Below are positions 9,555-18,065 of a DNA stretch of 64,000 bases, piece by piece. The position numbers and the translations under genes are program-made. The stretch is from Lachnospiraceae bacterium. Lineage in GTDB: Bacteria; Bacillota; Clostridia; Lachnospirales; Lachnospiraceae. Location: assembly GCA_019421365.1 (NCBI GenBank), contig JAHZFJ010000009.1:1-64000 (forward strand), written 5' to 3'. Position 1 is the first letter of the stretch. Every line of letters starts with the position of its first letter. Under the pieces are notes generated by a model, which worked only from the letters and a program-made list of their open reading frames with translations, was not told where the DNA came from and made no database searches.

Positions 9555-9842
9555 TTAGGTGGAGAATTATATGATTTTAGAAAACTACCACCTAATGACT
9601 GGTGTCCAAGAGGGAGAACCGCTTATTTAGGAAATATGTTTACTAGTAGAGATTATCGTCGAAAAGGATTAGCATCCCAAATATTAAATCTACTTGTGTA
9701 GAAAGCGAAAAGCAAGAAATGTGAACGAATATTGTTAAACACAAATGATATGGGAAAAGAATTATATAAAAAGATGGGGTTTGATTTTTCGTCAACAGCG
9801 ATGGCATTATATCCTTTTGGAATCATTAATGAATATGATTAA
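9555..9842 (+). pseudogene. GNAT acetyltransferase remnant with internal amber stop
   Basis: One frame from 9555 to TAA at 9840-9842 reads as the C-terminal half of a GNAT protein: GRTAYLGNMFTSRDYRRKG contains the acetyl-CoA binding (R/Q-x-x-G-x-A/G) element RRKGLA, and NTNDMGKELYKKMGF is the usual C-terminal helix and strand. An in-frame TAG at 9699-9701 lies directly after the acetyl-CoA motif (QILNLLV then stop). No start codon or ribosome site fits the open part, and the N-terminal half of the domain is missing. An intact but different GNAT gene follows at 9910. Confidence 0.75.
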
Positions 9843-9909
9843 TTTCTGAAAATATAATTTTTGATGTACTACACAATGACTAATTTCTGAGAGTAGGAAG
9901 AATAAAACA

Positions 9910-10431
9910 ATGCGAATTGAAACGGATAGCTTAATTATTAGAAATTTTGAAATGAAGGATAGAGATGATTTAGGCGAATACATGCTCCAAAGAGTCAATA
10001 AAATGTTTGAAGGTTATCCTGACTTTAATGAGGATAAAATTGAAGATGAAATTAAGTATCGTTGTAATAGTAATGAATTTTTTGCTATTGAATTAAAGGC
10101 TGAACATAAGGTGATAGGTAATATATATCTGGGAGTTAGGGATTTTAATTCTAAAGAATTAGGATATGTATTAAATGAAAATTATCATTTAAAGGGATAT
10201 GGAAGTGAAGCTGCTAAAGCAGTAGTTTTATGGGCATTTTCTCAAGGCGTTAACAGAGTATTTGCTGAGTGTACACCGCTTAATATATCCTCGTGGAAAA
10301 CGATGGAGAAAATCGGACTAAGAAAGGAAGCAGAACTTAGGCAGAATGTATCCTTTCATAATGATGAAGCAGGTAATCCAATTTATTGGGACACATATAT
10401 TTATGGGGTGTTAAGTACAGATAATATATAG
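9910..10431 (+). CDS. GNAT-family N-acetyltransferase (RimJ/RimL-like)
   Basis: A 173-residue single-domain protein that starts directly with the strand MRIETDSLIIRNFEMKD, as in Acetyltransf_3 enzymes. The acetyl-CoA pocket motif is HLKGYGSEAAKAV and the C-terminal part NISSWKTMEKIGLRKEAEL is diagnostic of RimJ/RimL relatives. AGGAAG at 9895-9900 precedes the ATG by 9 bases. The acceptor could be a protein N-terminus, an amino compound or an antibiotic; nothing here decides. It is flanked by decayed genes on both sides. Confidence 0.85.
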   Translation: MRIETDSLIIRNFEMKDRDDLGEYMLQRVNKMFEGYPDFNEDKIEDEIKYRCNSNEFFAIELKAEHKVIGNIYLGVRDFNSKELGYVLNENYHLKGYGSEAAKAVVLWAFSQGVNRVFAECTPLNISSWKTMEKIGLRKEAELRQNVSFHNDEAGNPIYWDTYIYGVLSTDNI

Positions 10432-10444
10432 TAGGTGGAAAGTT

Positions 10445-10749
10445 TTGAAGAAAAGTAGATTATCATATGATAAATGGAGTTGTGGTACATAGATATGATA
10501 GCTGGGCAAGGAATTGACGTACATAATGTGCCTTATTTAGATGATTTGTATTTAATAGTATATCCAGATGGTACAATTATTGTTGATGATATGGATGAAC
10601 TTGAGGAGGCATTAGTAAAAGGCAGAATTACTCGAGAACAGTTTTCCCTTGCAATTGAAACTAGTAATAGAATAAGAGAAATACCGGTTTATAGGATAGG
10701 GAAATTTTGGAAAATTCATTTTGAATATTTAATTCGAGAGCTGGACTAA
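10445..10749 (+). pseudogene. DUF402-family gene with internal deletion (copy 2)
   Basis: The N-terminus survives as a TTG start at 10445 reading LKKSRLSYDKWSCGT then TAG. The C-terminal part survives in another frame from 10474 to 10749: YIDMIAGQGIDV, DDLYLIVYPDG, DDMDELEEALVKGRIT, which is the acidic DUF402 core. The middle of the domain (roughly 80 residues in intact relatives) is absent and the two parts are out of frame. DUF402 proteins of Bacilli include nucleoside tri/diphosphatases. The 91-codon C-terminal frame from ATG 10474 could in principle be translated, but it lacks half the domain. Confidence 0.7.
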
Positions 10750-10858
10750 CATCAACTCAATGGTTCCTACGAGGACACTCCATAAGTATATCACTATATT
10801 GTAACAATTAATTTGAGCTTTGTGGTAAGATTGAAACATTCTAATGATAAACTATTAA

Positions 10859-10877
10859 TTAACAAAGCTGTTGTTAA
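10859..10877. promoter_or_regulatory. Operator-like dyad TTAACAA-N5-TTGTTAA (site 1)
   Basis: A perfect 7-bp inverted repeat, 10859-10865 and 10871-10877. The same half-sites recur at 10970-10989. Both lie upstream of the ABC/two-component operon starting at 11049, so they are candidates for binding by the OmpR-type regulator at 14433. That assignment is inference. Confidence 0.45.
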
Positions 10878-10969
10878 AAATATTGGAGTTAGAATGTATG
10901 AAGACTAATAAAATTACAGATAAAGTTGAAAAGTGATAATTTGATTATACATATAAAATAACTATTGTA

Positions 10970-10989
10970 TTAACAAAAAGCTTTGTTAA
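10970..10989. promoter_or_regulatory. Operator-like dyad TTAACAAA-N4-TTTGTTAA (site 2)
   Basis: A perfect 8-bp inverted repeat, second copy of the TTAACAA half-site pair. A weak promoter-like pair TTGATT (10941-10946) and TATTGT (10963-10968) ends just before it. The left arm of site 1 can also pair with the right arm of site 2 over 11 bp (TTAACAAAGCT / AGCTTTGTTAA). Between the sites a 12-codon frame (10898-10936, MKTNKITDKVEK) is open. Confidence 0.45.
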
Positions 10990-10995
10990 GAAAAG

Positions 10996-11023
10996 TGGAG
11001 GAGGAGTACACCTCCTCCATTTT
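10996..11023 (+). terminator. Terminator-like hairpin in the leader of the ABC/two-component operon
   Basis: TGGAGGAGG (10996-11004) pairs with CCTCCTCCA (11011-11019) and is followed by TTTTT. It sits only 26 bases before the first start codon of the operon, so it is either the end of an upstream transcript or an attenuator. The span 10750-11048 holds no other gene. Confidence 0.65.
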
Positions 11024-11048
11024 TAAATTATTAAGAAAGGTGATCTGA

Positions 11049-11717
11049 ATGGATATAGTAAAGCTTTGTAATGTATATAAAGAGTACGGTAGTAATGAGA
11101 ATAAAGTGGTTGCACTTAACAATATAACTTTATCAATACAAGAAGGGGAGTTTGTGGCTATAATTGGATTTTCAGGAAGTGGAAAGACGACTTTACTTAA
11201 TATGATAGGCGGTCTTGACAAACCTTCTGAAGGGGATGTAATTATAGCAGAGAAGAAAATCAATCAGTTTAATGAGGATGAACGAACTTTATTTAGACGA
11301 CGTAATATTGGTTTTGTATTTCAGAGTTACAATTTGATTTCAAATTTAACTGCATATGAGAATATTGTTTTACCACTTCAAGCAGATGGTGAAAACGTTA
11401 ATGAGAAATATCTTAATGATATTGTTGAAATCTTAGGTATCAAGAATAAATTAGACAGCCTTCCAAAAAATATGTCTGGAGGACAACAGCAACGAGTGGC
11501 TATTGCAAGAGCTTTGATAACGAAACCAGCCATTATTCTCGCTGATGAACCCACTGGCAACTTGGATAGCAAAGCATCATTAGAAGTTATTAATTTACTT
11601 AGGGGAACTTGTAAGAAATATAATCAGACGGTTATTATGATAACACATAATGATAATCTTGCTCAATTAGCGGATAGAATCGTTAGGATTGAAGATGGCA
11701 TGATTGTGAGGTGTTAA
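11049..11717 (+). CDS. ABC transporter ATPase (MacB/Bce type)
   Basis: A 222-residue soluble ATPase with Walker A GFSGSGKTT at 40-48, signature MSGGQQQR, Walker B IILADEPTGNLD and the switch histidine in MITHNDN. These are the hallmarks of the LolD/MacB/BceA subfamily that works with FtsX-type permeases. AGAAAGG at 11034-11040 is the ribosome site. The permease gene starts 1 base after its stop. In this operon type the transporter both removes cationic or lipid-II-binding peptides and signals to the kinase. Confidence 0.92.
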   Translation: MDIVKLCNVYKEYGSNENKVVALNNITLSIQEGEFVAIIGFSGSGKTTLLNMIGGLDKPSEGDVIIAEKKINQFNEDERTLFRRRNIGFVFQSYNLISNLTAYENIVLPLQADGENVNEKYLNDIVEILGIKNKLDSLPKNMSGGQQQRVAIARALITKPAIILADEPTGNLDSKASLEVINLLRGTCKKYNQTVIMITHNDNLAQLADRIVRIEDGMIVRC

Positions 11718-11718
11718 G

Positions 11719-14241
11719 ATGTATCAGAATTCGAATTTTAAGTTTGTATGTCGGTTAGCAAAAAGAAATTATAGAAGCAATAAAGATAGAAATATTGTAA
11801 GTATACTAGCTATTATCTTGACGTCTTTTATGCTTATGACTGTATTTACAGTAGGATTTAGCTATATTAAAACATATAATTTGCAACAACTTCAACTATT
11901 AGGAACAACAGGCAATGCTACTCTTGATAATCCTAGTGATAAACAGATTGCTATCTTAGAAAATAATAATAAAGTTAAGAACGTCGGAATACGTGAAGAT
12001 ATAATTCAGGCAGGTAAGGTCGAATATTCTAGGGCTAATACACAGTTGTATTATGCATTACGATATTATGATGACATTGAGTGGAATAACCATCGTAAGC
12101 CAGTTTTGGAGAATATAGTAGGAAGATACCCTCTAGCGGAAGATGAAGTTATGATTGCAACATGGGTGCTTAATAAAATGGGAATTACACATCCACACAT
12201 AGGAGAAAAGTACGAATTTATATATAATCTTGGCACAGAAAAAAAGGTAAAGGAATTTGTATTATCGGGCTATTTTAATGAATATGACAACTCTATAAAA
12301 GATGGAAGTATCGCATACATATTAGTGTCAAAAAAATTTGTAGAAGATAATAAAGATAAATTAATACAAACCACAAAAATCGCTGATATAAGTTTAGAAG
12401 ATAATATAGAAACAATTGAAATTGAAAATCTGGAAGACTCGCTAAACCTTCATGAAAAACAAGTTTTTAGTGTGAATCCTGAATTACAGTCACAAACGGC
12501 AGTAGAAGTAGTCATTATGGTTGGATTTATAATATTGTGTATAGTAACATGTGGATATTTGTTGATTTACAATATTTTCAATATAAGTATTACAAACAAT
12601 ATACATTATTATGGCCAGTTAAAAGTAATTGGAATTACAAAGAATCAAATAAGAGGTATTTTATTATTGCAAGGAATTAAATTAGCGATATACGGAGTTT
12701 TTATTGGGAGTTTACTTGGGTATTTGTTTTCAAGCTTTATGGTCCCAATTTTTTTGAATAGTATGTTAGAGAAAAATACTGGACTAGTATCATGTAATAT
12801 ATGGATTGTTATGGGAACAGTTGTATTTACCGGAATTACTGTACTTATAGCAATATTAAAATCTGCAGCAATAGCAGGAAAGATATCGACCATAGAAGCA
12901 ATACGTTATGAAAAGATTGTAGATAATCAATCAAGGAGAGTAAAAGTAAGAAAAAGACCGACAATCTTTCATATGGCTATTACTAATGTAACCGGAGATA
13001 AAAAAAGATGTTTCCTTGTACTTCTATCTATGACTCTTGGTATAACATCATGTATCACTATTGGTTCATTAGTAACAAGTATGAATACAGATAATTATGT
13101 AAAAAGCAATATGGATTCAGATATAGAACTCAAGAATAAAACTACTGCGTTAGGATATGACAAAGAAGTTTCACAAGTATTTGATACGAAATTTTTAAAT
13201 TCATTAATAAATGTGGAAGGTATTAATGAAATAAGCACGATTAAGCAGCAATTAATTGTACCTGAGTGTGATGAGAAAGTATTTGGCAAATATCTGGGTG
13301 CTATGTTATCAGGGGAAGAGGGGATAGATTCCACCTATTTTAAAGGCCATCCAGAATCCTTTTATAGTCAAATGATGGGCATTGAAGTTACAGAAACTCT
13401 AAAAAATGAATATAAGGCTGTAGATTGGAATGCGTTTGAAGCAGGAAAAATATGTTTGATACCATGTAGTAAACCTGACTTGATTAACGAAGGTGAGAAT
13501 ATAACATTCCAACTGGGAAGTTATGAAAACAGTACAGGAAAAGCCATTTTGACCGGAAATAAATATTCCATTAAGATCGGGGGAATTTTATCTGAAAACT
13601 ATAATAATTATGGATCAATAAGGACTGTTGCTCCACATATTGTAGTATCTCAAAAATATCTTGATTCAATTGCAAAAGATGCAATAATAACAAATATCAT
13701 GATTAAAGTTAATAAACAAGCTGAGAAAGCAGCAAATAAAGCTATCAATAAATTAATCGTAGATAGTAGCTTTTCAGACAGTATTGTATTAGTTTCGGCT
13801 TTAGAGAAAACAGAGGGACTTAAGCAAACCAAGATTACTTTGTTTGGTATGGGAGGGAGTCTTGCTATAGTACTTGCATTGATTGGAATTATTAATTTTA
13901 TAAATGTCATATATTCCAGTATTATTGAACGTAATAGAGATTTTGTAATCATGGAAAGCATTGGATTAACCAAAAAACAAATCATTCATTTGGTAACATA
14001 TGAGAGCTTAGTTTATTTTGTACTAACAATGTTATTGGTTATGACACTAGGAAATAGTATTCTTCTAATCATTTATAAGTTCTTTTCAAGTGCTGTGACA
14101 TATGCAGAGTTTTCTTACCCTATATTGTTATTCGTAAGTATCGGTTTCTTACTTTTTTTAATATGTTATTTTGTTCCTAAAGTAGCGATTTGTAAGAATT
14201 TTTCTACAACAATTGTTGAACGTTTAAAATCAAATGAATAG
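11719..14241 (+). CDS. ABC transporter permease, two FtsX domains
   Basis: An 840-residue integral membrane protein. One N-terminal membrane segment (about 28-48) is followed by an extracellular part, a cluster of three membrane segments with the FtsX domain (about 250-395), another segment near 430-450, a second large extracellular part (about 455-705) and three final membrane segments (about 710-830). This is the long two-unit permease of Clostridia and not the 650-residue BceB. Its start overlaps the GAGGTG tail of the ATPase gene. It pairs with the ATPase at 11049, and its extracellular parts probably recognise the peptide. Confidence 0.88.
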   Translation: MYQNSNFKFVCRLAKRNYRSNKDRNIVSILAIILTSFMLMTVFTVGFSYIKTYNLQQLQLLGTTGNATLDNPSDKQIAILENNNKVKNVGIREDIIQAGKVEYSRANTQLYYALRYYDDIEWNNHRKPVLENIVGRYPLAEDEVMIATWVLNKMGITHPHIGEKYEFIYNLGTEKKVKEFVLSGYFNEYDNSIKDGSIAYILVSKKFVEDNKDKLIQTTKIADISLEDNIETIEIENLEDSLNLHEKQVFSVNPELQSQTAVEVVIMVGFIILCIVTCGYLLIYNIFNISITNNIHYYGQLKVIGITKNQIRGILLLQGIKLAIYGVFIGSLLGYLFSSFMVPIFLNSMLEKNTGLVSCNIWIVMGTVVFTGITVLIAILKSAAIAGKISTIEAIRYEKIVDNQSRRVKVRKRPTIFHMAITNVTGDKKRCFLVLLSMTLGITSCITIGSLVTSMNTDNYVKSNMDSDIELKNKTTALGYDKEVSQVFDTKFLNSLINVEGINEISTIKQQLIVPECDEKVFGKYLGAMLSGEEGIDSTYFKGHPESFYSQMMGIEVTETLKNEYKAVDWNAFEAGKICLIPCSKPDLINEGENITFQLGSYENSTGKAILTGNKYSIKIGGILSENYNNYGSIRTVAPHIVVSQKYLDSIAKDAIITNIMIKVNKQAEKAANKAINKLIVDSSFSDSIVLVSALEKTEGLKQTKITLFGMGGSLAIVLALIGIINFINVIYSSIIERNRDFVIMESIGLTKKQIIHLVTYESLVYFVLTMLLVMTLGNSILLIIYKFFSSAVTYAEFSYPILLFVSIGFLLFLICYFVPKVAICKNFSTTIVERLKSNE

Positions 14242-14258
14242 GGGGGCTAGCAAATGCG

Positions 14259-14429
14259 ATGAGTCTGTTAAAATGGGATATAGTAGAAAACAATAGGTAT
14301 GCAACTGTAAAACATGCAGAAATCAAATCAGTATATTTTGTGGATATATACTTAGAGAGTGTAAATTTTGAAGAACGTTGTAATGCAAAAAAAGAAGCCT
14401 TAGAAAAATTAGTGTGGGATAGGGAGTAG
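14259..14429 (+). CDS. Small protein between permease and response regulator
   Basis: An open frame of 56 codons starting MSLLKWDIVENNRYATVKH and ending with WDRE, TAG at 14427-14429. A G-rich ribosome site (GGGGGG, 14241-14246) begins at the last base of the permease gene, and the response regulator starts 3 bases after its stop, so it fits the tight operon spacing. It is soluble and mixed-charge, with a predicted strand-helix pattern (SVYFVDIYLE then EERCNAKKEALEKL). I recognise no family. It could be an accessory or regulatory peptide of the resistance module. Confidence 0.65.
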   Translation: MSLLKWDIVENNRYATVKHAEIKSVYFVDIYLESVNFEERCNAKKEALEKLVWDRE

Positions 14430-14432
14430 ATT

Positions 14433-15107
14433 ATGCATAATATTTTAATTGTTGAAGATGATGAAGTTTTAAACAATGGAATTCAATACTGTTTGAATGA
14501 TGAAAGATTGAGTACATATGGTGTTTATAGTTTTCAGCAAGCAGAAATGGCTATTAGTAGTAATAATTATGAATTGGTTATCTTAGATGTGAATCTTCCA
14601 GATGGTAACGGATTCATGTTATGTGAATCAATTAGAAAATTAGTTCCTGATATTCCAATTGTATTTTTAACAGCTAAAGATTTAGAAAAAGACGTTATTA
14701 GAGGTTTTGACATAGGAGCCGATGATTACATAACAAAGCCATTCAATATTAAAATTTTGAAGAAAAAGATTATTGCTATCTTGAAACGTTATAAAAAAAT
14801 TCAAGATGATTTATATGAATCAAAATATTTAAAGGTTGATTTAAATAAAAGAGAAGTTTATAAAAACAATTGTATTGTGAATTTAACCCCTACAGAATAT
14901 AAAATTCTTGAATTGTTTATACAAGAAAAAAACAAAGTTATTACAAAAGAAGGTTTTATAGAATTTCTATATAATCAAGACGGTGCTTTCATAGATGAAC
15001 ATGCCTTGTCTGTGTATATAAGCCGTATGCGGGGAAAAATTGAAGAACAGGATAATCAGTTCATAAAAACTATATATGGAATGGGGTATATGTGGATTGA
15101 GGAATAG
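14433..15107 (+). CDS. OmpR-family response regulator
   Basis: A 224-residue regulator. The receiver domain (about 1-115) has the acidic pair EDD at the N-terminus, phosphoacceptor D52 in LDVNLPDG, Thr in FLTAK and Lys in ITKPF. The C-terminal winged helix (about 125-222) includes LTPTEYKILELFI and a recognition-helix region ALSVYISRMRGKIE. The order after an FtsX-type transporter and before a sensor-poor kinase is that of BceR/VraR-like peptide-resistance systems. The two TTAACAA dyads upstream of 11049 are plausible targets for autoregulation. Confidence 0.92.
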   Translation: MHNILIVEDDEVLNNGIQYCLNDERLSTYGVYSFQQAEMAISSNNYELVILDVNLPDGNGFMLCESIRKLVPDIPIVFLTAKDLEKDVIRGFDIGADDYITKPFNIKILKKKIIAILKRYKKIQDDLYESKYLKVDLNKREVYKNNCIVNLTPTEYKILELFIQEKNKVITKEGFIEFLYNQDGAFIDEHALSVYISRMRGKIEEQDNQFIKTIYGMGYMWIEE

Positions 15108-15123
15108 TAGAAGGCATTTTTCT

Positions 15124-16128
15124 ATGAGAAATATTTATATTTTCTTTGGCATAATGTACATTTTATTTTTTTTATTTACGTTGTTGACTAAAGTTCCACG
15201 TTTTATTATATGCTTTTCCTTTTTGATAATATCATTTCTATTTATCTGTTTTGTAAGAAAAAGTCTATTAGAGTTTATTCAAGTGTTAGAAGATACTATA
15301 GATAACATGATAGAGGGAAATGCTATTAATGAACAAAAACTAGATTATAGAGATGATCTGTTATCAAAAATAATGCATAAGTTATGGAAAATGAACTCTA
15401 TACACCAACATACACAAGAAATATTAGTAAATGAGAAAAATAATATAGAAGGTATGGTATCTGATATTGCACATCAGGTAAAAACTCCAATGACTAATAT
15501 AAAAATGTATCATGAAATACTCTTAGGTCAATTGCAGGATCAGGCTAAATATAAAGATACTTTTGGTATTATACAATCACAGGTTAACAAGTTAGATTTT
15601 TTGATACAGTCCATATTGAAAATCTCAGAATTAGAGATAGGAATAATTAATTTGAATCAAGAAAAGACAATGATGAAAGCGTGTCTTATGAAAGCACTTG
15701 AAAATGTACTATTGAGTGCTAAAAGAAAAAATATAGAGATAAAGATATATGGAGAAATGAATTTAGAAGTCTACTGTGATATCAAATGGACTGCAGAAGC
15801 GCTATTTAACATATTAGATAATGCTATCAAATATACAAATTCAAATGGATTAGTTGAGATTTACACAGAATCTATTGGTATTTATACTGGTGTTTGCATT
15901 CAGGATAATGGAATAGGAATAGATAATAAAAATCTAACAAAGATCTTTAATCGTTTTTACAGAGAAAAGAATGATGGATATATTGAAGGAGTAGGTATTG
16001 GCTTAAGTTTAGCTAGAGAAATAGTTATGAAGCAAGGTGGGTATATAACTGTTAAATCTGAAAAAAATAAATGGTCAAAATTTTCTATATACTTGCCAAA
16101 AAATGAATTTGTTGTAAACCCGCTTTAG
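15124..16128 (+). CDS. Intramembrane-sensing histidine kinase (BceS-like)
   Basis: A 334-residue kinase from ATG 15124, which lies 8 bases after AGAAGG and just after the regulator's stop; an in-frame ATG at 15076 would overlap the regulator. Two membrane helices (about 4-22 and 27-46) are joined by only a few residues, so there is no extracellular sensor domain. The phosphoacceptor is H117 in IAHQVKTPMTN, the N box NILDNAIKYT, and G boxes DNGIGID and GVGIGLSLA. Kinases of this build read the state of their partner ABC transporter, here encoded at 11049-14241. Confidence 0.9.
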   Translation: MRNIYIFFGIMYILFFLFTLLTKVPRFIICFSFLIISFLFICFVRKSLLEFIQVLEDTIDNMIEGNAINEQKLDYRDDLLSKIMHKLWKMNSIHQHTQEILVNEKNNIEGMVSDIAHQVKTPMTNIKMYHEILLGQLQDQAKYKDTFGIIQSQVNKLDFLIQSILKISELEIGIINLNQEKTMMKACLMKALENVLLSAKRKNIEIKIYGEMNLEVYCDIKWTAEALFNILDNAIKYTNSNGLVEIYTESIGIYTGVCIQDNGIGIDNKNLTKIFNRFYREKNDGYIEGVGIGLSLAREIVMKQGGYITVKSEKNKWSKFSIYLPKNEFVVNPL

Positions 16129-16137
16129 TATTGCTTC

Positions 16138-16451
16138 AGTCACAAAACAATTTACGGCATACCAGATTGTAATGCAATCGCAGGTAGACTGGAATTAAGT
16201 AATAACACGAGTATTGCGAATGTTAATGCCTTACGTATCCAAAAAAGCTATGAAGGGCAAGGTCATATTTCAAAACTAATGCGTGAGATAGAGAATTATG
16301 CTGCAAAATGTGGATATTCTTATCTGACAATTGGTGTTGAAGCGTCAGAAACCAGAAATCTGCAATTTATTTACATTGGGGCTATTCAGAGTTTATAAAG
16401 TCGGAAATTGAAGGAGATGTTTTGGTATTTTATTATCAAAATATATTATAA
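16138..16451 (+). pseudogene. GNAT acetyltransferase remnant, frameshifted
   Basis: From about 16138 one frame reads IYGIPDCNAIAGRLELSNN, then EGQGHISKLM (the acetyl-CoA motif) and YLTIGVEASETRN, and stops at TAA 16396. The proper ending continues in another frame as YLHWGYSEFIKSEIEGDVL to TAA 16449-16451, so one base change near 16355-16365 broke it. The remnant directly follows the kinase stop codon. Its N-terminal third is missing and no start codon is present. Confidence 0.75.
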
Positions 16452-16467
16452 TGGAGTGGGAATACAG

Positions 16468-16810
16468 TGCTATTCCTGTCTGCATTAGATGAACGGATAT
16501 GTTTTAGCTGTGCAAGTGGAAGCGCATGCTAAATGATGTAGGTATTGAACTTGCAAGTGTGATACCGTGTTTCAACAAGAGCTAAGATATATTTGATTTA
16601 GTACACTGTATTGCTTCAAGACCGCTATTAATTATCTCTGCTGATGAAGACAAATACTCGAGGGATGCAAACTTTATTGTTGAACAAGCTCGTCCATCAT
16701 ATGCAAAATATGGGGCTGATAATAAATTATATCATAAGAGATATGATGGTGGACATGGACTAACAATAGAGAGGTTTGATTACATCATAGAATGGTTGAG
16801 TATGAGTGCG
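16468..16810 (+). pseudogene. Alpha/beta-hydrolase remnant
   Basis: Broken frames give VLFLSALDERICFSCASGSA, then after a shift LNDVGIELASVIPCFNK, a TAA at 16583-16585, and then IFDLVHCIASRPLLIISADE, DKYSRDANFIVEQARP and YDGGHGLTIERFDYI. ISADED carries the triad aspartate and GGHGL the triad histidine of dienelactone-hydrolase/acetyl-xylan-esterase-like enzymes. The nucleophile elbow is absent. It is a clear fossil with at least one frameshift and one stop. Confidence 0.7.
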
Positions 16811-16876
16811 AATACACCGTATTATAAGTACTATATGAAGATATTTTACTTCACATTCTTTAAAATTGCTAACTTA

Positions 16877-16902
16877 AAGGAGGGAAAATTATATCCCTCC
16901 TT
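16877..16902 (-). terminator. Inverted repeat downstream of the recombinase gene
   Basis: AAGGAGGGA (16877-16885) pairs perfectly with TCCCTCCTT (16894-16902). On the minus strand the stem is followed by TTTAAG, so it may end the recombinase transcript. The T-run is short. Confidence 0.5.
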
Positions 16903-16991
16903 CATTCATATCCATAAACCAATATTATTATCTAATAGAGCTTTTTGTTTATTTTTATTTTTTTTCAGAAAAATATTTTACTTATCAAAAG

Positions 16992-18065
16992 TTACTCCCT
17001 CAACCTAACTGCATCCTTCACATTACGTCTGCGCTCTTCCTCGATCGCTGCGTAGTGTTTCTTTGTTGTATTAACATCTTTGTGTCCTAAGACATCTGCT
17101 ACTAGATAGATATCACCTGTCTCACGGTAAAGAGAGGTACCATAGGTACTACGTAACTTATGAGGCGTGATTTTCTTCATAGTAGTTACAGTACTAGAAT
17201 ACTTCTTAACTAGAAGCTCGATACTACGAACACCCATACGTTTCTTTTGAATTGATAAGAAGAGTGCATCTTCGTGTCCTGTGGCAGCAGGTATTTCATT
17301 ACGTAGTACAAGGTACTCTTGTAATGCACTAGTAACTTCTTCGCCAAAGTACACATAAGCTTCGTAACCACCTTTTCGAGTGATTTTAATACGTGTATTA
17401 TTAAAATCAACATCTTTGCGATCTAAACCAACGCATTCTGATACACGGATTCCTGTACCTAGTAGAAGAGTCATAATTGCAAGATCACGTTCTTTTGTTT
17501 TGGAATGGAAGGCCTGCTGCTTATCCGTTAGTTTGCTACCGGATTCCACGGTATCTAATAATGTTGCTACCTCATCCACATCTAGTCGTACGATGGCTTT
17601 ATCGTGAAGTTTCGGCATCGACACCTGTAGAATAGGGTTTTCATTAATCATCTTATTCTTATGGAAGTATCCGTAGAAGGAACGAAGGGCAGCTAATTTT
17701 CGCTTGATACCACGTTCATCATTGGTATATTCTTTACCATCTTTCGTATATAACTTAAGGTAATCAAGATATTCTTCAATATCTGTGGATTCTAATTTGG
17801 TTAATAGATCAAATTCAAAGTCACGAATTTCTTTTTCTTGATATAAAGGGTTCGTTTGATGAATAAATTCAAAGAAGGTACGTAAGTCAATCGCATATGC
17901 AATACGGGTTCTAGGTGCAGTTGTATGTTCTATTCCTCGAAAATATGTAGCTACATATGGAGGGAGTTCTTTGATTAATTCTCGTAATTTCTTAGTGTTC
18001 TCTATATTTAGATTTTCATGATAATTTCTTTCTTTCATCCTAATATCCATGCATATAGTATCCAA
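16992..18065 (-). CDS. Tyrosine recombinase (Xer-like, closest in style to XerS)
   Basis: A 357-residue recombinase. The N-terminal SAM-like core-binding domain covers about 25-150. The catalytic domain has Arg in TGIRVSECVGL, the beta-hairpin Lys in RKGGYEAYVYF, HxxR in TPHKLRSTYG, GHKDVN, and Tyr in TKKHYAA. The single-enzyme plan and the NKERDLAI-like plus TRKGG motifs resemble streptococcal XerS. The start is TTG: AGGAAGGAG lies 6 bases before it, and no better ATG fits that site. It stands alone between gene fossils and the sugar operon. It may resolve chromosome dimers or be an orphan integrase. Confidence 0.85.
   Translation of the reverse strand: MDTICMDIRMKERNYHENLNIENTKKLRELIKELPPYVATYFRGIEHTTAPRTRIAYAIDLRTFFEFIHQTNPLYQEKEIRDFEFDLLTKLESTDIEEYLDYLKLYTKDGKEYTNDERGIKRKLAALRSFYGYFHKNKMINENPILQVSMPKLHDKAIVRLDVDEVATLLDTVESGSKLTDKQQAFHSKTKERDLAIMTLLLGTGIRVSECVGLDRKDVDFNNTRIKITRKGGYEAYVYFGEEVTSALQEYLVLRNEIPAATGHEDALFLSIQKKRMGVRSIELLVKKYSSTVTTMKKITPHKLRSTYGTSLYRETGDIYLVADVLGHKDVNTTKKHYAAIEEERRRNVKDAVRLRE

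Noticed and set aside
10970..11263. Minus-strand frame over the start of the ABC ATPase gene
   Set aside because: It is antisense to a clear gene and its composition is that of a shadow frame.
15076..15123. Earlier start of the histidine kinase
   Set aside because: It would overlap the regulator by 31 bases and has no ribosome site, while ATG 15124 follows AGAAGG.
16796..17008. A 70-codon plus-strand reading frame
   Set aside because: It continues the frame of the esterase fossil and runs through the inverted repeat into the end of the recombinase gene; no ribosome site.
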